From: Arachis hypogaea
Taxonomy: Eukaryota > Streptophyta > Magnoliopsida > Fabales > Fabaceae
Direction of reading: 5' to 3'
DNA length: 64,000 bases
Assembly: GCF_003086295.3 (NCBI RefSeq)
Contig: NC_092044.1
Coordinates: 72,592,528 to 72,656,527, forward strand
This document shows, one piece after another, positions 46,830 through 58,589 of this stretch. Positions within the stretch are counted from its first letter, which is position 1. Every line of letters starts with the position of its first letter. A model generated the notes under the pieces. The model was not told the DNA's origin, ran no database searches, and was given only the letters and a program-made list of their open reading frames with translations. The position numbers and the translations under genes are program-made.

Positions 46830-47660
46830 AGCATTCTATTCCCGAGGTATGTGGCGGACCTCGTATTCCCCGAGTTGTTCGAGCTATTCACTGGTTTCGT
46901 CCAGGTACTTTTTCATGGTAGGGTCCTTAGGTTGGTAGCTCCCTGTTATTTTTGAGGTGACTACTTGTGAATCGCTGAAGATGATAAGTTTTTGAACTCC
47001 AACCTCCTTAGCCAACCTTAAACCAGCTAGTAACTCCTCGTATTCAGCCTGATTGTTCGAAGCAGGGAATTCGATTTTTAAGGAGAGTTTGATTTGGATT
47101 CCCTGATTGCTTTCCAAGATCACGCCTACACCGCTCCCGGCTTTGTTTGAAGAGCCGTCTACGTAGAGATTCTATTTTGCAGGGGTTCTCGGGGTGTGAG
47201 TATACTCAGCAATGAAATCGTCCTAATACTGAGATTTAATGGCCGTCCGAGCTTTATATTAAAGATTGAACTCAGATAGCTTGACTGCCCACTGTAGAAT
47301 TCTTCCCGCTAAATCTGTCTTCTACAGAATGCCTTTTATGGGCTGGTTGGTCCGGACCTTGATGGTGTGAGCTTGAAAATATGCGTGAAGTCATCGGGAG
47401 GTGAGAATGAGAGCATAGGCGAACTTTTCTCTCTTTTGATAGTTTAGTTTGGCCCCTTGTAGGGTTTTACTGATGAAGTAGATGGGTTGTTGCCCACTTT
47501 CGTCTTCTCTGACAAGTGCTAAGGCTCTTGCCCAATTTCATACTTTGAGGTATAATACTAGTGGTTCTCCTTCCCATGGTCAAGATATAATAGGTGGCTG
47601 TCCCAAGAACCTTTTGAAATCCTAGAAGGTTTGCTCGTACTCCGTTGTCCCTTCGAACCT
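46830..47660 (-). pseudogene. pol: RNase H of C1, broken
   Basis: Blocks in order: ESGQQPIYFISKTLQGAKLNYQ (RT connection), YVDGSSNKAGSGVG (RNase H first Asp), NNQAEYEELLAGL (Glu) and IIFSDSQVV (Asp). At least five in-frame stops occur. It would degrade the RNA template after reverse transcription. The double RNase H-type layout (connection plus active RNase H) fits the Tat lineage. Confidence 0.88.
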
Positions 47661-47672
47661 CTTTCCCTTCCT

Positions 47673-48560
47673 TCAAGTGGCGTAGAAAGGGAGAGATCTT
47701 ATGGCCGATCCGGCTAGAAATCTGGACAATGCTACCAGTGTCCCATTATGTTGTTGTACCTCTTTGACACAGGTCGGACACTTCATGTCAAGTATGGCCC
47801 GACATTTATCCAGGTTTGCCTCAATTCCTCGTTGTGTTAGTAGGAAACCCAGAAGCTTGCTAGCTTCTACTTCAAAGGTACACTTTGCAGGGTTGAGTCG
47901 CATGTCATGCTTTCTTATGGTATCGAACACTTGGGCGAGGTCGGACAATAACGACTCCTCACTTTGTGTTTTTACCAACATATCATCCACATATACCTCC
48001 ATGAGTTTCCCGATATGGTCTGCGAAAACCTTGTTCAATAATCTTTGGTAGGTAGCTCATGCATTTTTGAGTCCAAATGGCATGACCACATAAAAGTAAT
48101 TTGCTTTTCGGGTTAGGAATGAGGTTTTTTCTTGATCATGTGGATACATTGGGATTTAATTATATCCTGAATAAGCATTCATGAAAGAGAGGTACTTATA
48201 TCCAGGGAGGCGTCCACTAGAGTGTCTATGCTTGGGAGTGGATAGGGATCCTTTGGACAAGCTTTACTGAGGACGGTGTAATCAATTCACATCCGCCACA
48301 TCCCATTTGAATTTTTCACCAATACGACATTGGCTAGCCATAGTGGGTACTTAACTTCTCTTATGAATCCTGCCTCTAATAGAGCTTGTACCTGTTCTTC
48401 CACAGCTTGAGATCTCTCCGGTCTGAGCTTCCTACGCTTCTGCTGTACTGGTCAAGTTCCTGGGTAAACTGCCAGTTTGTGGCACATTAGTTTGTGATCT
48501 ATGCCCGGCATGTCTGTGGCCTTCCATGCAAAGAGGTCAGCATTATCCCTTAGGGACTGT
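47673..48560 (-). pseudogene. pol: Reverse transcriptase of C1, broken
   Basis: Readable blocks: MPGIDHKLMCHKLAVYP, QAVEEQVQALLEAGFIREV, PLWLANVVLVKNSNGMWRM, KACPKDPYPLPSID, YFYVVMPFGLKNA and EVYVDDMLVKT, whose YVDD is the catalytic motif. This is followed by HDMRLNPAKCTFEV and LGFLLTQRGIEAN. Stops occur in the first half (for example after WRM near 48290 and after KNA near 48060); the second half is open from 48038 to 47673. Confidence 0.92.
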
Positions 48561-48758
48561 ATGAGAGACTTCTTCACGTCTCCTTTTGGGGGTTGCCCCA
48601 ATATTTGTTGTTTTGTCTGGGGCATTGCCGATCTGGACTTTCTCTATCTCGCCCTCAGGCTGTGGACGAAGTTCTTCCCGACCTCGAACTCTTCCGAGTT
48701 TGATAGTGTTGATTTCTTCTCCTCTGCCTCTGAGGTTCAGACTTTCGTTGTAACAGTG

Positions 48759-50592
48759 TCACACAATCTTCTGGTCTCCTTTTATCGTGGTGATCCCTTC
48801 TGGAGTTGGAAACTTCATGTATAGATGTGGAGTTAAAACTACTGCGGTAAGCTGGTTCAGTGTTGTCTGACCTATGAGGGCGTTGTAGGCTGAGCTCACG
48901 TCGACCACGATGTAGTCTATTTTGAGTGTCCTTGATCGGGTTCCCTTTCCAAAGGTTGTGTACAGGGAGATATATCCAAGTGATTGGATTGGTGTGTCAC
49001 CTAAACAAGCTGTCCGGATATGCTCTGAGCTCTTTTTCTTGTAGACCGAGCTTGTCAAAGGCAGATTTAAACAAGATATCTGCCGAGCTTCCTTGGTCTA
49101 CCAGTGTGCGGTGGAGATTGGCATTGACTAATATGATAGTAATGACCATGGGATCATCGTGTCCCGGGATGATGCCAGCCGCGTCTTCTCTGGTAAAAGT
49201 AATAGTAGAGAGGTCGAGTGATCCTTCTCCTCCCCCAACATGATATACTTCTTTGAGGTGCCTTTTGCGAGATGATTTCGAGATCCCTCCTGCTGTGAAT
49301 CCTCTATTTATCATGTGAACGTGCCTTTTCGGGGTGTGAGGTGGTCGTTCAACCCGACCGACCTCTTCATCCCGTCTTCTTTTTCTGGGTTCATCCGCTT
49401 TGTTAGCTAAGTACCTATCTAGCACCCCTCTCTTACCAATTTTTCTATGACATTCTTTAAGTCGAAGCACTCGTTGGTAGGATGTCCACATATTCAGTGT
49501 TATTCACAATATTCCTTCCGATTCCCCGCCTCTGTTGCTCTTAATAAGGCGAGGTGGTGGAATCTTCTCAGTGTGGCACATTTCTCGATAGAGTTCTACA
49601 TGAGACACCAAAAGATGTATGTAATTGTGGTATTTTTTGAGCTTCTCTCCATGTTGATCTTCTTTTTTCTTGGACTCTTTGTCCTTGTCCTGGGAGGAGT
49701 AGGAGAATCCGGGTTTTGAGGTTTCTCTTAGCCGAGAATTTTCTTCCATATTGATGTACTTCTCCGCCCGTTCTTGCACTTCATTTAAAGATGTTGGGTG
49801 TTTTTTTTATATGGAGTGACTGAAGGGTCCTTCTAGCAGGCCATTAATGAGACCCATGATGGCTGCTTCTGTTGGTAGGCTTTGTATGTCCAGGCATGCT
49901 TTGTTGAATCTTTCCATGTAGTTGCGAAGACTCTCCCGATCTCCTTGCTTGATCCCTAATAGGCTTGGGGCGTGTTTGGCTTTCTCCCTTTGGATAGAGA
50001 ATTTGGCGAGAAATTTCTTGGCTAAATCGTCAAAACTTGTGCTGGACCTAGGAGGTAAATTGTCGAACCACTTAATTGCCGTCTTTGTCAGAGTAGTTGG
50101 GAAGGTTTTGCATCGAATGGCATCCGAGGTGTCGGTGAGATACATTCTACTTCTGAAATTGCTGAGATGATGGCTTGGATCGGAGGTACCGTCGTATGGG
50201 GTCATGTCGGGAGCTTTGAAATCCTTTGGAACTTTAGCTTTCATGAATTCTTTGGTGAAGGGATCTTAATCTTTATGGAGGTTGTCATCGTGACCGATTT
50301 GAGTGGTTTTTGTTTTTAGATCTGCCTCGAGCTTTAGGATCTTATCCTCTAGTTCTCGGCGTCGCCTGGTTTCTCTTCGTAGGTCCTTCTCGGCTCCCCG
50401 TTGATGCTCGGCTTTTTTTTCGAGTTGTTTGAGACGATTTTGTTGAGCTTGCAGTGCTTCCATGATTTCTACACTTGGCGAGTTCTTGTCTTTATTTAGT
50501 TGAGATGCATCTTTTGATGTAGTGTCCGCGTTCTTATGCGGCGTCCTGTTCTCTAGATTAGAGTTGTGGTCGTTGTCGAGATTGTCTACCAT
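48759..50592 (-). pseudogene. gag-pro: gag-protease of C1, broken
   Basis: Start MVDNLDNDHNSN at 50592, 22 bases past the primer site. An N-terminal coiled coil (QQNRLKQLEKKAEHQRG) is followed by the capsid (YDGTSDPSHHLSNFR, TAIKWFDNLPPRS, LAKKFLAKFS, ESLRNYMERFN). Then comes the protease with TLVDQGSSADILF, where the usual DTG/DSG reads DQG, and a typical YNALIGQTTLN and HLYMKFPTPEG end. Stops in the main frame are at 50266-50268, 49807-49809 and 49504-49506; a frameshift near 49000 precedes the protease end. I see no clear zinc knuckle (the expected place, near 49490-49510, is damaged). Confidence 0.9.
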
Positions 50593-50614
50593 GATGATGG
50601 GATGACTTCCAGGT

Positions 50615-50632
50615 TCCCCGGTAACGGTGCCA
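50615..50632 (-). other. Primer-binding site of C1 (tRNA-Asp-like)
   Basis: The minus strand reads TGGCACCGTTACCGGGGA directly after the 5' LTR, two bases different from the tRNA-Asp complement. Confidence 0.8.
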
Positions 50633-50633
50633 A

Positions 50634-51133
50634 TGTTTCAAGGGTTACCTGAAACTGTAGGTCGATCTCGGATGAGATCTGCGGTGGTGGTCAGTGCTGT
50701 CGTGTCCGACCTATTTAGAGCTACTGGAGCTGCTGATCCTTCATCACCGGAGGGTGGTGGTACCTGCAAGAGACTCCGATGTGTAGGTTAGCACGTGCTT
50801 TAGGCATGTTTTTAGTAGAATCCGAGTATGAGTTATACCTGGGTGCTCCAGTGTATTTATAATAGTGTGGAGTGACCTTTTTGGAGATAAGATAGTTATC
50901 TTATCTTATCTTTAAGTGAAGTCATCTTATCTTTAAGGGGAACCGCCTTTATCTTTCTAGGCTTTAGCTGCCTTTAGATTTGGGCTGGGTTCCTTTTGTT
51001 CGGGCCTTCTTTGGGCTTTTTTGGCGGTTTGGCCGAGCTCTTTGAAAAGAGGTAGGGTAATCCTGACCTGAAGAGGTCGGTCGACTTGTCGTCAATCAAC
51101 CCGGGTCATACAGCTCGACCCAGAGAATGAACA
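50634..51133 (-). repeat. 5' LTR of C1 (500 bp)
   Basis: TGTTTCAAGGGTTACC at the left, GAATGAACA at the right; followed by TSD ttggt. Confidence 0.9.
50854..50861 (-). promoter_or_regulatory. TATA box of C1 5' LTR
   Basis: The minus strand reads TATAAATA about 270 bp into the LTR, suited to drive the genomic transcript. It is conserved in the other two C LTRs. Confidence 0.6.
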
Positions 51134-51394
51134 TTGGTGATGATGAATTTCTTGCTGTTTGTCGGAGGAGAATTATGTTTTCTTGTCGAGAGATGTTAGG
51201 GCATAGAATGTCGATTTCCTTCTTTCCGGGTTCTTGCCTTGTTGCTGCCTCCAAAGGGTGCCCCTGGACTTTAGTGTGAGTCTTGGGGTTTCCCTTTTAT
51301 TGCCGTACCTAACTCTTGATGTTCTGATGTTATTGCTCGAGTTGTTTAGTAGTAATCCAATTTTCCTTTTTCTTTCTGTAGGAATAGTTGGCCT

Positions 51395-52822
51395 ATGTCT
51401 TCTCGCAAAAATATTGTTGAGATATCTACTAAGATCCCTGATTGCATGTCGGACTAGCTTGACTCCATAGTTTTAGTGTGTGTGACTGTGCCTGATCCGG
51501 AGTACTGCACGAGACTTAGGAGGTTCCATAGGATTTGTAGAAATAGGGACCAGGAGAAGAATTATGAATTGGTGTCTCCTGACCCTGAGGAGAGGGTTAG
51601 TTTTCCCCCATTGACTCAGGGGGAACGGCCCTTTTTCTATGCGTATGACTACTTTTTTAGTCAGCTGAACATTACCATTCTTTTCACCCCTTTTGAGACC
51701 GATATGTTGTGGTCCTACAATATAGCTCCTTCCCAACTCCATCCGAACTCATGGGGTTTCATAAAAATCTTCCAATTTTTATGCCAGGAATTGGATATCC
51801 GACCTACCCAAACTCTCTTTCTCTATCTTTTTGTGTTGACGAAACCTGAGGTAGCTAAGAAGAAAGTTTCCTGGATTTCTTTCCAAGCTACCCAAGGAAA
51901 GAAAGTTTTTTCTGTGCATGACGAGTCCTTTAGGGACTTTAGAAACTACTATTTCAAGGTCTGAGTTGTTGAGGTTGTTCACCCTTTTTTCTCGGATGAG
52001 AACAATGAGCCCACATTCCCCTTATGCTGGCAAAAGAATGTAGTAGTGGCTAGGTACTCTTGGGAAAGTTTGGATAAGGTCAAGCAGGCTTTTGTGAATG
52101 TGTTAGAGGAGAATTGGGGAGAGCCTCCTCATCTCGACACGAAGAGGTTTCTAGGAGATCATTCCCTTCTTCATGCTGAACTGGGTAGTGGCCGATTTCC
52201 TTTTAGCTTTTCTTCGTTTGTTTGTTTTCATTTGCAGATCTATCACTTTCTTATTTGTAACTTGATTTTACTGTTTTCCTTTTTCAGAGATGGTGAAGTC
52301 AACGGATTCCATGAAGGCCTATCGTTGGGCTAAGAAGGAAACTGCTGCTCAAAACATCTTGGTGAAGGATTCTGGAGAGGGATTTTCTCAAGCTCTTCCG
52401 AAGAATCCAACCTCGGACACTTATGGACTAAGGAAGGTCATTCCGACTCCTCCGTTTCGTGTAGCTCCTTCTGACCCTCTCCAGCTGACTTTTGGTGCTA
52501 CATCTTCTCCTACTGCTGGTCCTCCTCCAAAAAAGTAGAAGACTGTTAGTCCCTATGACCTGGATGCCCCCGATTTTGATGCCATGGGGTTTGTTGATAA
52601 TCAGATTGCTCATTATGACCAACTTTCAATGGATGATGTGTCCATCCTTCATCACTTGGATTTCATCACCAGCAATAGTATTCGGATGGCCCATATGGGT
52701 GCGGCTTTATTCCGTACGGTCCAAGATTCTCCGGTCCATGCGAAGAAAGCCTTTATGAAAGATGCCAAGTCCGAATTCAATAGAATCATGGGTCTGAAGG
52801 ATGAGCTTGATGCTAAGGTGGC
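51395..52822 (+). pseudogene. Antisense extra ORF of C2, first part, two exons
   Basis: Same protein as 42400-44326: MSSRKNIVEISTKIP, then NYELVSPDPEERVSF, RPFFYAYDY, PSQLHPNSWGFIKIF. In-frame stops are TAG 51455-51457 and TGA 51962-51964 in exon 1 and TAG 52536-52538 in exon 2. The putative intron (52185-52287) is 103 bp and the frame changes exactly as splicing predicts. Exon 2 ends at GLKDELDAKVA where A3 inserted; coding resumes at 62844. Confidence 0.8.
52185..52287 (+). other. Putative intron in C2 antisense ORF (103 bp)
   Basis: GT at 52185-52186 (CTGG|GTAGTGG), acceptor CCTTTTTCAG ending at 52287. It shares position and splice sites with 43190-43294. Its length is 1 modulo 3 and the downstream frame is shifted by the same amount. 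Confidence 0.75.
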
Positions 52823-54439
52823 TGATGAGCGGATAATTTATACACTTTTTGGCATTGTTTTTAGTATGTTTTTAGTATGTTTTAGTTAATTTTTATTATA
52901 TTTTTATTAGTTTTTAGTTAAAATTCACTTTTCTGGACTTTACTATGAGTTTGTGTGTTTTTCTGTGATTTCAGGTATTTTCTGGCTGAAATTGAGGGAC
53001 CTGAGCAAAAATCTGATTCAGAGGCTGAAAAGGACTGCAGATGCTGTTGGATTCTGACCTCCCTGCACTCGAAGTTGATTTTCTGGAGCTACAGAAGCCC
53101 AATTGGCACTCTCTCAACTGCGTTGGAAAGTAGACATCCTGGGATTTCCAGCAATGTATAATAGTCTATACTTTGATGGCCCAAACAGGCGTTCCAAGTC
53201 AGCTCAAGAATTCTGGCGTAAAATGCCGGAACTGGCACAAGAATGGGAGTTAAACGCCCAAACTGGCACAAAAGCTGGCGTTTAACTCCAAGAAGAGTCT
53301 CTACACGAAAATGCTTCAATGCTCAGCCCAAGCACACACCAAGTGGGCCCGGAAGTGGATTTTTATGTCATTTACTCATCTTTGTAAACCCTAAGCTACT
53401 AGTTATCTACAAATAGGACCTTTTGCTATTGTATTAATCATCAGGGTAGCTATCTTTGAGTAGTCTTATGCTATCTTAGATCATGGGGGCTGGCTTCTTG
53501 GCCATGCCTAGATCTTGTTCTTATGTATTTTCAACGGTGGAGTTTTTACACACCATAGATTAAGGTGTGGAGCTCTGCTGTACCTCGAGTATTAATGCAA
53601 TTACTATTATTCTTCTATTCAATTCAGCCTATTCTTGTTATAAGATATCAATTGTTCCTCAACTTGATGAATGTGATGATCCATGACACTCATCATCATT
53701 CTCACCTATGAACGTGTGCCTGACAACTACCTCCGTTCTACCTTAGATTGAGTGGATATCTCTTGGGTTTCTTAACCGGAATCGTCGTGGTATAAGCTAG
53801 AATTGATGGCGGCATTCAAGAGAATCCGGAAGGTCTAAACCTTGTTTGTGGTATTCTGAGTAGGATTCAAGGATTGAATGACTGTGACGAGCTTCAAACT
53901 CGCGATTGTGGGGCGTTAGTGACAGACGCAAAAGAATCACTGGATTCTATTCCGACATGATCGAGAACCGACAGCTGAATAGCCATGCTGTGGCAGAGCG
54001 CGTTGAACATTTTCACTGAGAGGACGGGACTGTAGCCATTGACAACAGTGATGCCCAACATACAGCTTGCCATGGAAAGGAGTAAGAAGGATTGGATGAA
54101 GACAGTAGGAAAGCAGAGAGACGGAAGGGACAAAGCATCTCCATACGCTTATCTGAAATTCTCATCAATGAATTACATAAGTATCTCTATCTTTATTTTA
54201 TTCTTTATTCATAAATCATTCATAACCATTTGAATCTGCCTGACTAAGATTTACAAGATGACCATAGCTTGCTTCATACCAACAATCTCCGTGGGATCGA
54301 CCCTTACTCGCGTAAGGTTTATTACTTGGACGACCAGTGCACTTGCTGGTTAGTTGTGCGAAGTTGTGATAAAGAGTTGAGATTGCAATTGAGCGTACCA
54401 TGTTGATGGCGCCATTGATGATCACAATTTCGTGCACCA
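52823..54439 (+). repeat. 5' LTR of A3 (1617 bp)
   Basis: TGATGAGCGGATAATTTA to CGTGCACCA. AACGCC/GGCGTT half-palindromes lie at 53188-53290. The TATA position reads TACAAATA. Confidence 0.93.
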
Positions 54440-54445
54440 AGTTTT

Positions 54446-54463
54446 TTGCGCCGTTGTCGGGGA
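54446..54463 (+). other. LTR-proximal primer-site copy of A3, degenerate
   Basis: TTGCGCCGTTGTCGGGGA starts six bases after the 5' LTR. It differs at two positions from the tRNA-Asp complement. Confidence 0.75.
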
Positions 54464-54555
54464 ATTAAATGTCCTAGCTACAGTTTCGCATTTGTTCCCT
54501 GCAATAACAGTGCCAAGTTTTGATCCGGCAACAACACCAAACAACACCAAGTTTT

Positions 54556-54573
54556 TGGCGCCGTTGCCGGGGA
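54556..54573 (+). other. Second, perfect tRNA-Asp primer-site sequence of A3
   Basis: TGGCGCCGTTGCCGGGGA, a perfect complement to the plant tRNA-Asp 3' end, 117 bp inside the LTR. The sequence that follows (GATTGTTTGAGTTTGGACAA) is what directly follows the only primer site of A2, so the 110 bp between the two copies look inserted or duplicated. Confidence 0.85.
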
Positions 54574-56051
54574 TTGTTTGAGTTTGGACAACTGACGGTT
54601 CATCTTGTTGCTTAGATTAGGTATTTTCAGAATTTTTAAGAATGAATTCTAGTGTTTCAAGGTGATGTTCTTATCATCACCAAAGCTGATTGATCTTCAT
54701 CAATTTAGCTCTTGAATGTAATGTCCTGCTGAAGCTTGGCTAGCCATGTCTAATTCCTTTAGACTAAAGCTTTAGACTAACATTGCATGATTCCTGGAAT
54801 TCTTATTAAAAATTTTGAATCTCTTTATTTTCTTTTTCCACATAATTTTCAAAAAATCCAAAAAAATTACAAAATCATAAAAAACCAAAAATATTTCTTG
54901 TTTGAGTCTAGTGTCTCATTTTAAGTTTGGTGTCAATTGCATGTTTCTGTCCTTCTTGCATTTATCATGTGTCTTCATTGATCTTCAAGTTGTTCTTGAT
55001 GATTTACTTGCTCTGATCTTTAAATTCTCTTGTTTTGTGTGTTTTGTTGTTTCTCATATGCATTCTCAATTTGTTAGTGCAGTAGCATACAAACTTCTAA
55101 GTTTGGTGTCTTGCATGCATTGTTTATTTGATTTTAGTTACATTTTGATTTTTCCTCATCATTAAAAATCCAAAAAAAAAATTTTAATTTGCATCTTTTC
55201 AAGTCAATAATACAGAGAATTGAAGATTCAGAACATACAGCAGAGGAATTACACAGAAAAAGCTGGGCATTCAAAACGCCCAGTGAAGAAGGAAAACTGG
55301 CATTTAAACGCCAGCCAGGGCACCTGGCTGTGCGTTTAACACCCAAAAGGATAGCATTTTGGGCGTTAAATGCCAGAATGTATACCATTCTGGGCGTTTA
55401 ATGCCAGGATGGCACAAGAGGGAAGATTTTGTTTTCAATTCAAATTTTTTTCAAGTTTTCATAATTTTTCAAAATCAAATCTTTTTCAAATCATATCTTT
55501 TCAATCATATCTTTTCAAAATCAATTTCTTTCCATTTTCAAAAATACTTGCTAACAATTAATGATTTGATTCAAACATTTCAAGTATGTTGCCTTTTCTA
55601 TTGAGAAAGGTTTAATATTTGAATCATATCTTTTCTTGTTAGCCAAGTCATTAATTTTAAAAAAATCAAATCTTTTTAAAGCCATAACTTTTCAATCATA
55701 TCTTTTTAATCACATCGTTTTCAAAATAAGTTTTCAATCATATCTTTTTGATTTCTAATTTCAAAATCTTTTTCAAAAATCACTTTATCTCTTTCCCAAT
55801 CATATTTTTCAAAAATCATTCTTCAATTTTTCAAAATGTTTTTAAAATCTTTTTAAATTTATTTTCAAAAATTTCTTCCCCTCTTCTCACATCCTTATAT
55901 TTATGGACTAACATGTACAATTCGAACTCTATCTTTCTAAGTTTGAATTCTTCTACCTCTTCCTTCTATTTTTCTTTTCCTCTGACATATCAAGGAATCT
56001 CTATACTGTGACATAGAGGATTTCATATTTTCTTGTTTTCTTCTCTTTCAT
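54574..56051 (+). other. Leader of A3
   Basis: About 1.5 kb without a gene. It is rich in TTTTCAAAATC-type low-complexity sequence (55430-55870) and contains AAGTTTGGTGTC motifs at 54923 and 55099 and a palindrome array at 55262-55412. Confidence 0.75.
55262..55412 (+). repeat. Palindrome array upstream of gag (A3)
   Basis: Five units such as GGGCATTCAAAACGCCC, GGCATTTAAACGCC and GGGCGTTAAATGCC in 150 bp. No counterpart is seen in the A2 leader. Confidence 0.8.
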
Positions 56052-58247
56052 ATGAGCAGGAGCAAAGACAAAAGCATTCTCGTTGAGGCTGACCCTGAAT
56101 CTGAAAGGACCTTGAAGCAAAAACTAAGAGAAGTTAAAGCACAACTCTCTGTAGAGGACCTAACAGAAATCTTCAAAGAAGAAGACATGGCAGCCGAAAA
56201 CAACAACAATGCCAACAATGCAAGGAAGGTGCCTGGTGACTTTACTGCACCTACTCCCGACTTCTATGGGAGAAGCATCTCTATCCCTACCATTGGAGAA
56301 AACAACTTTGAGCTTAAGCCTCGATTAGTTTCTCTAATGCAACAAAATTGCAAGTTCCATGGACTTTCATTGGAAGATCCTCATCAGTTTTTAGCTGAAT
56401 TCTTGCAAATCTGTGACACTGTCAAGACCAATGCGGTTGACCCTGAGGTCTTCAGACTTATACTATTCCCTTTTGCTGTAAGGGATAGAGCTAGGATATG
56501 GATGGACTCACAACCTAAAGAAAGCCTGAACTCTTGGGAAAAGCTAGTCAATGCCTTCTTGGCAAAGTTCTTTCCACCTTAAAAATTGAGTAAGCTTAGA
56601 GTGGAAGTCCAAACCTTCAGACAGAAGGAAGGTGAATCCCTCTATGAAGCTTGGAAAAGATACAAACAATTGGTCAGAAAGTGTCCCTCTGACATGCTTT
56701 CTGAATGGAGCATCATAGGTATCTTCTATGATGGTCTGTCTAAACTGTCCAAGATGTCATTGGACAGCTCTACTGGAGGATCTCTTCATCTGAAGAAGAC
56801 GCCTGCAGAAGCTCAAGAACTCATTGAAATGGTTGCAAATAACCAATTCATGTACACTTCTGAAAGGAATCCTGTGAACAATGGGACGAATCAGAAGAAA
56901 TGAGTTCTTGAGATTGATACTCTGAATGTCATATTGGCTCAGAACAAAATATTGACTCAGCAAGTCAATATGATTTCTCAAAGTCTGTCTGGAATGTAAG
57001 TTGCACCAGGCAGTACTAAGGATGCTTCATCTGAAGAAGAAGCTTACGATCCTGAGAACCCTTCAATGGAAGAGGTGAATTACATGGGAGAACCCTATGG
57101 AAACACCTATAATCCTTCATGGAGAAATCATCCAAATCTCTCATGGAAGGATCAATAGAGACCTCAACAAGGTTTCACCAACAATAATGGTGGAAGAAAC
57201 AGGTTTAGCAATGACAAGCCTTTTCCATCATCTTCTCAGCAACAGACAGAGGATTCTAAGCAGAGCCACTCTGACTTAGCAACCATGGTCTCTGATCTAA
57301 TCAAAACCACTTAAAATTTCATGACTGAAACAAGGTCCTCCATTAGAAACTTGGAGGCACAAGTGGGTCAGCTGAGTAAGAAAGTTACTGAACTCCCTCC
57401 TAGTACTCTTCCAAGCAATACAGAAGAGAATCCAAAAGGAGAGTGTAAGGCCATCAACATGGCCGAACTTGGAGAGGAGAAAGAGGCAGTGAGCGCCACT
57501 AAGGAAGACCTCAATGGACATCCACTGGCCTCCAATGAGTTCCCTAATGAGGAACCATGGGAATCTGAGGCTCACACTGAGACCATAGAGATTCCATTGG
57601 ATTTACTTCTGCCATTCATGAGCTCTGATGAGTATTCTTCCTCTGAAGAGGATGAAGATGTCACTGAAGAGCAAGTTGCTAAGTACCTTGGAGCAATCAT
57701 GAAGCTAAATGACAAGCTATTTGGTAATGAGACTTGGGAGGATGAACCCCCTTTGCTCACCAAAGAACTGGCTGACTTGACTAGGCAGAGATTACCTCAA
57801 AAGAGACAGGACCCTGGGAAGTTCTCAATACCTTGTACAGTAGGCACCATGACCTTCAAGAAGGCTCTATGTGACCTAGGGTCAAGCATAAACCTCATGC
57901 CTCTCTCTGTAATAGAGAAGCTGGGGATCTTTGAGGTGCAAGCTGCAAGAATCTCACTAGAGATGGCAGACAATTCAAGAAAACAAGCTTATGGACTTGT
58001 TGAGGATGTTCTAGTAAAAGTTGAAGACCATTACATCCCTGCTGATTTCATAGTCCTAGAGACTGGGAAGTGCATGGATGAATCCATCATCCTTGGCAGA
58101 CCCTTCCTAGCCACAGCAAAGGCTGTGATTGATGTTGACAAAGGAGAATTGATCATTCAAGTGAATGAAGAATCCTTTGTGTTTGAGGCTCAAGGATATC
58201 CCTCTATAACCATGGAGAGGAAGCATGAAGAGCTTCTCTCAAAATAG
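56052..58247 (+). pseudogene. gag-pro: gag-protease of A3, one frame with five stops
   Basis: A single 732-codon frame, starting MSRSKDKSILVEADPESERTL just after a pyrimidine-rich leader. Capsid: NFELKPRLVSLMQQNCKFHG, AVRDRARIWMDS, WEKLVNAFLAKFFPP, EGESLYEAWKRYKQL. Protease: FKKALCDLGSSINLMPLSV (D-L-G-S active site) and ESIILGRPFLATAKAVIDV. Premature stops: 56580-56582 TAA, 56901-56903 TGA, 56997-56999 TAA, 57156-57158 TAG, 57312-57314 TAA. There are no frameshifts. I see no zinc knuckle and no polymerase downstream. Confidence 0.9.
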
Positions 58248-58589
58248 AGTCAAACAGAGCCTCCACAGTCAAACTCTAAGTTTGGTGTTGGGAGGCTATA
58301 CCAACTTCTAAGTTTGGTGTTGAACCCCCATAGTCAAACTCTAAGTTTGGTGTTGGGAGGTTCCAACATTGCTCTAAGTATCTGTGAGGCTCCATGAGAG
58401 CCCACTGTCAAGCTACTGACATTAAAGAAGCGCTTGTTGGGAGGCAACCCAATGTTATATTTATCTATATTTCCTTTGTTATTTTATGTTTTTTTTGTAG
58501 GTTGATGATCATGGGAAGTCACAAAATCAATTGAAAAAGCAAAAACAGAATGAAAAACAGAAAGAAAAACAGCACACCCTGGAGGAAAA
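58248..58589 (+). repeat. Triple AAGTTTGGTGTTG motif after gag-protease
   Basis: Copies at 58278-58290, 58310-58322 and 58343-58355; the same triplet follows gag in A2 (minus strand, 22279-22357). It is followed by the conserved GAAGCGCTTGTTGGGAGGCA block near 58427. No gene. Confidence 0.8.

Larger units (their letters stand above)
40908..51133 (-). mobile_element. Family C element C1, full-length Tat-like Ty3/gypsy element
   Basis: LTRs 40908-41417 (3') and 50634-51133 (5'), TSD ttggt at 40903-40907 and 51134-51138. Minus-strand order is primer site, gag, protease, RT, RNase H, integrase. An additional ORF on the plus strand (42400-44326) lies between integrase and the 3' LTR, the arrangement known for several Tat-lineage elements. 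All genes carry stops or frameshifts, so it is inactive as it stands. Confidence 0.92.

Noticed and set aside
54902..55165. Possible membrane protein ORF in the A3 leader
   Set aside because: T-rich leader DNA gives hydrophobic translations by chance; not found in the A2 leader.
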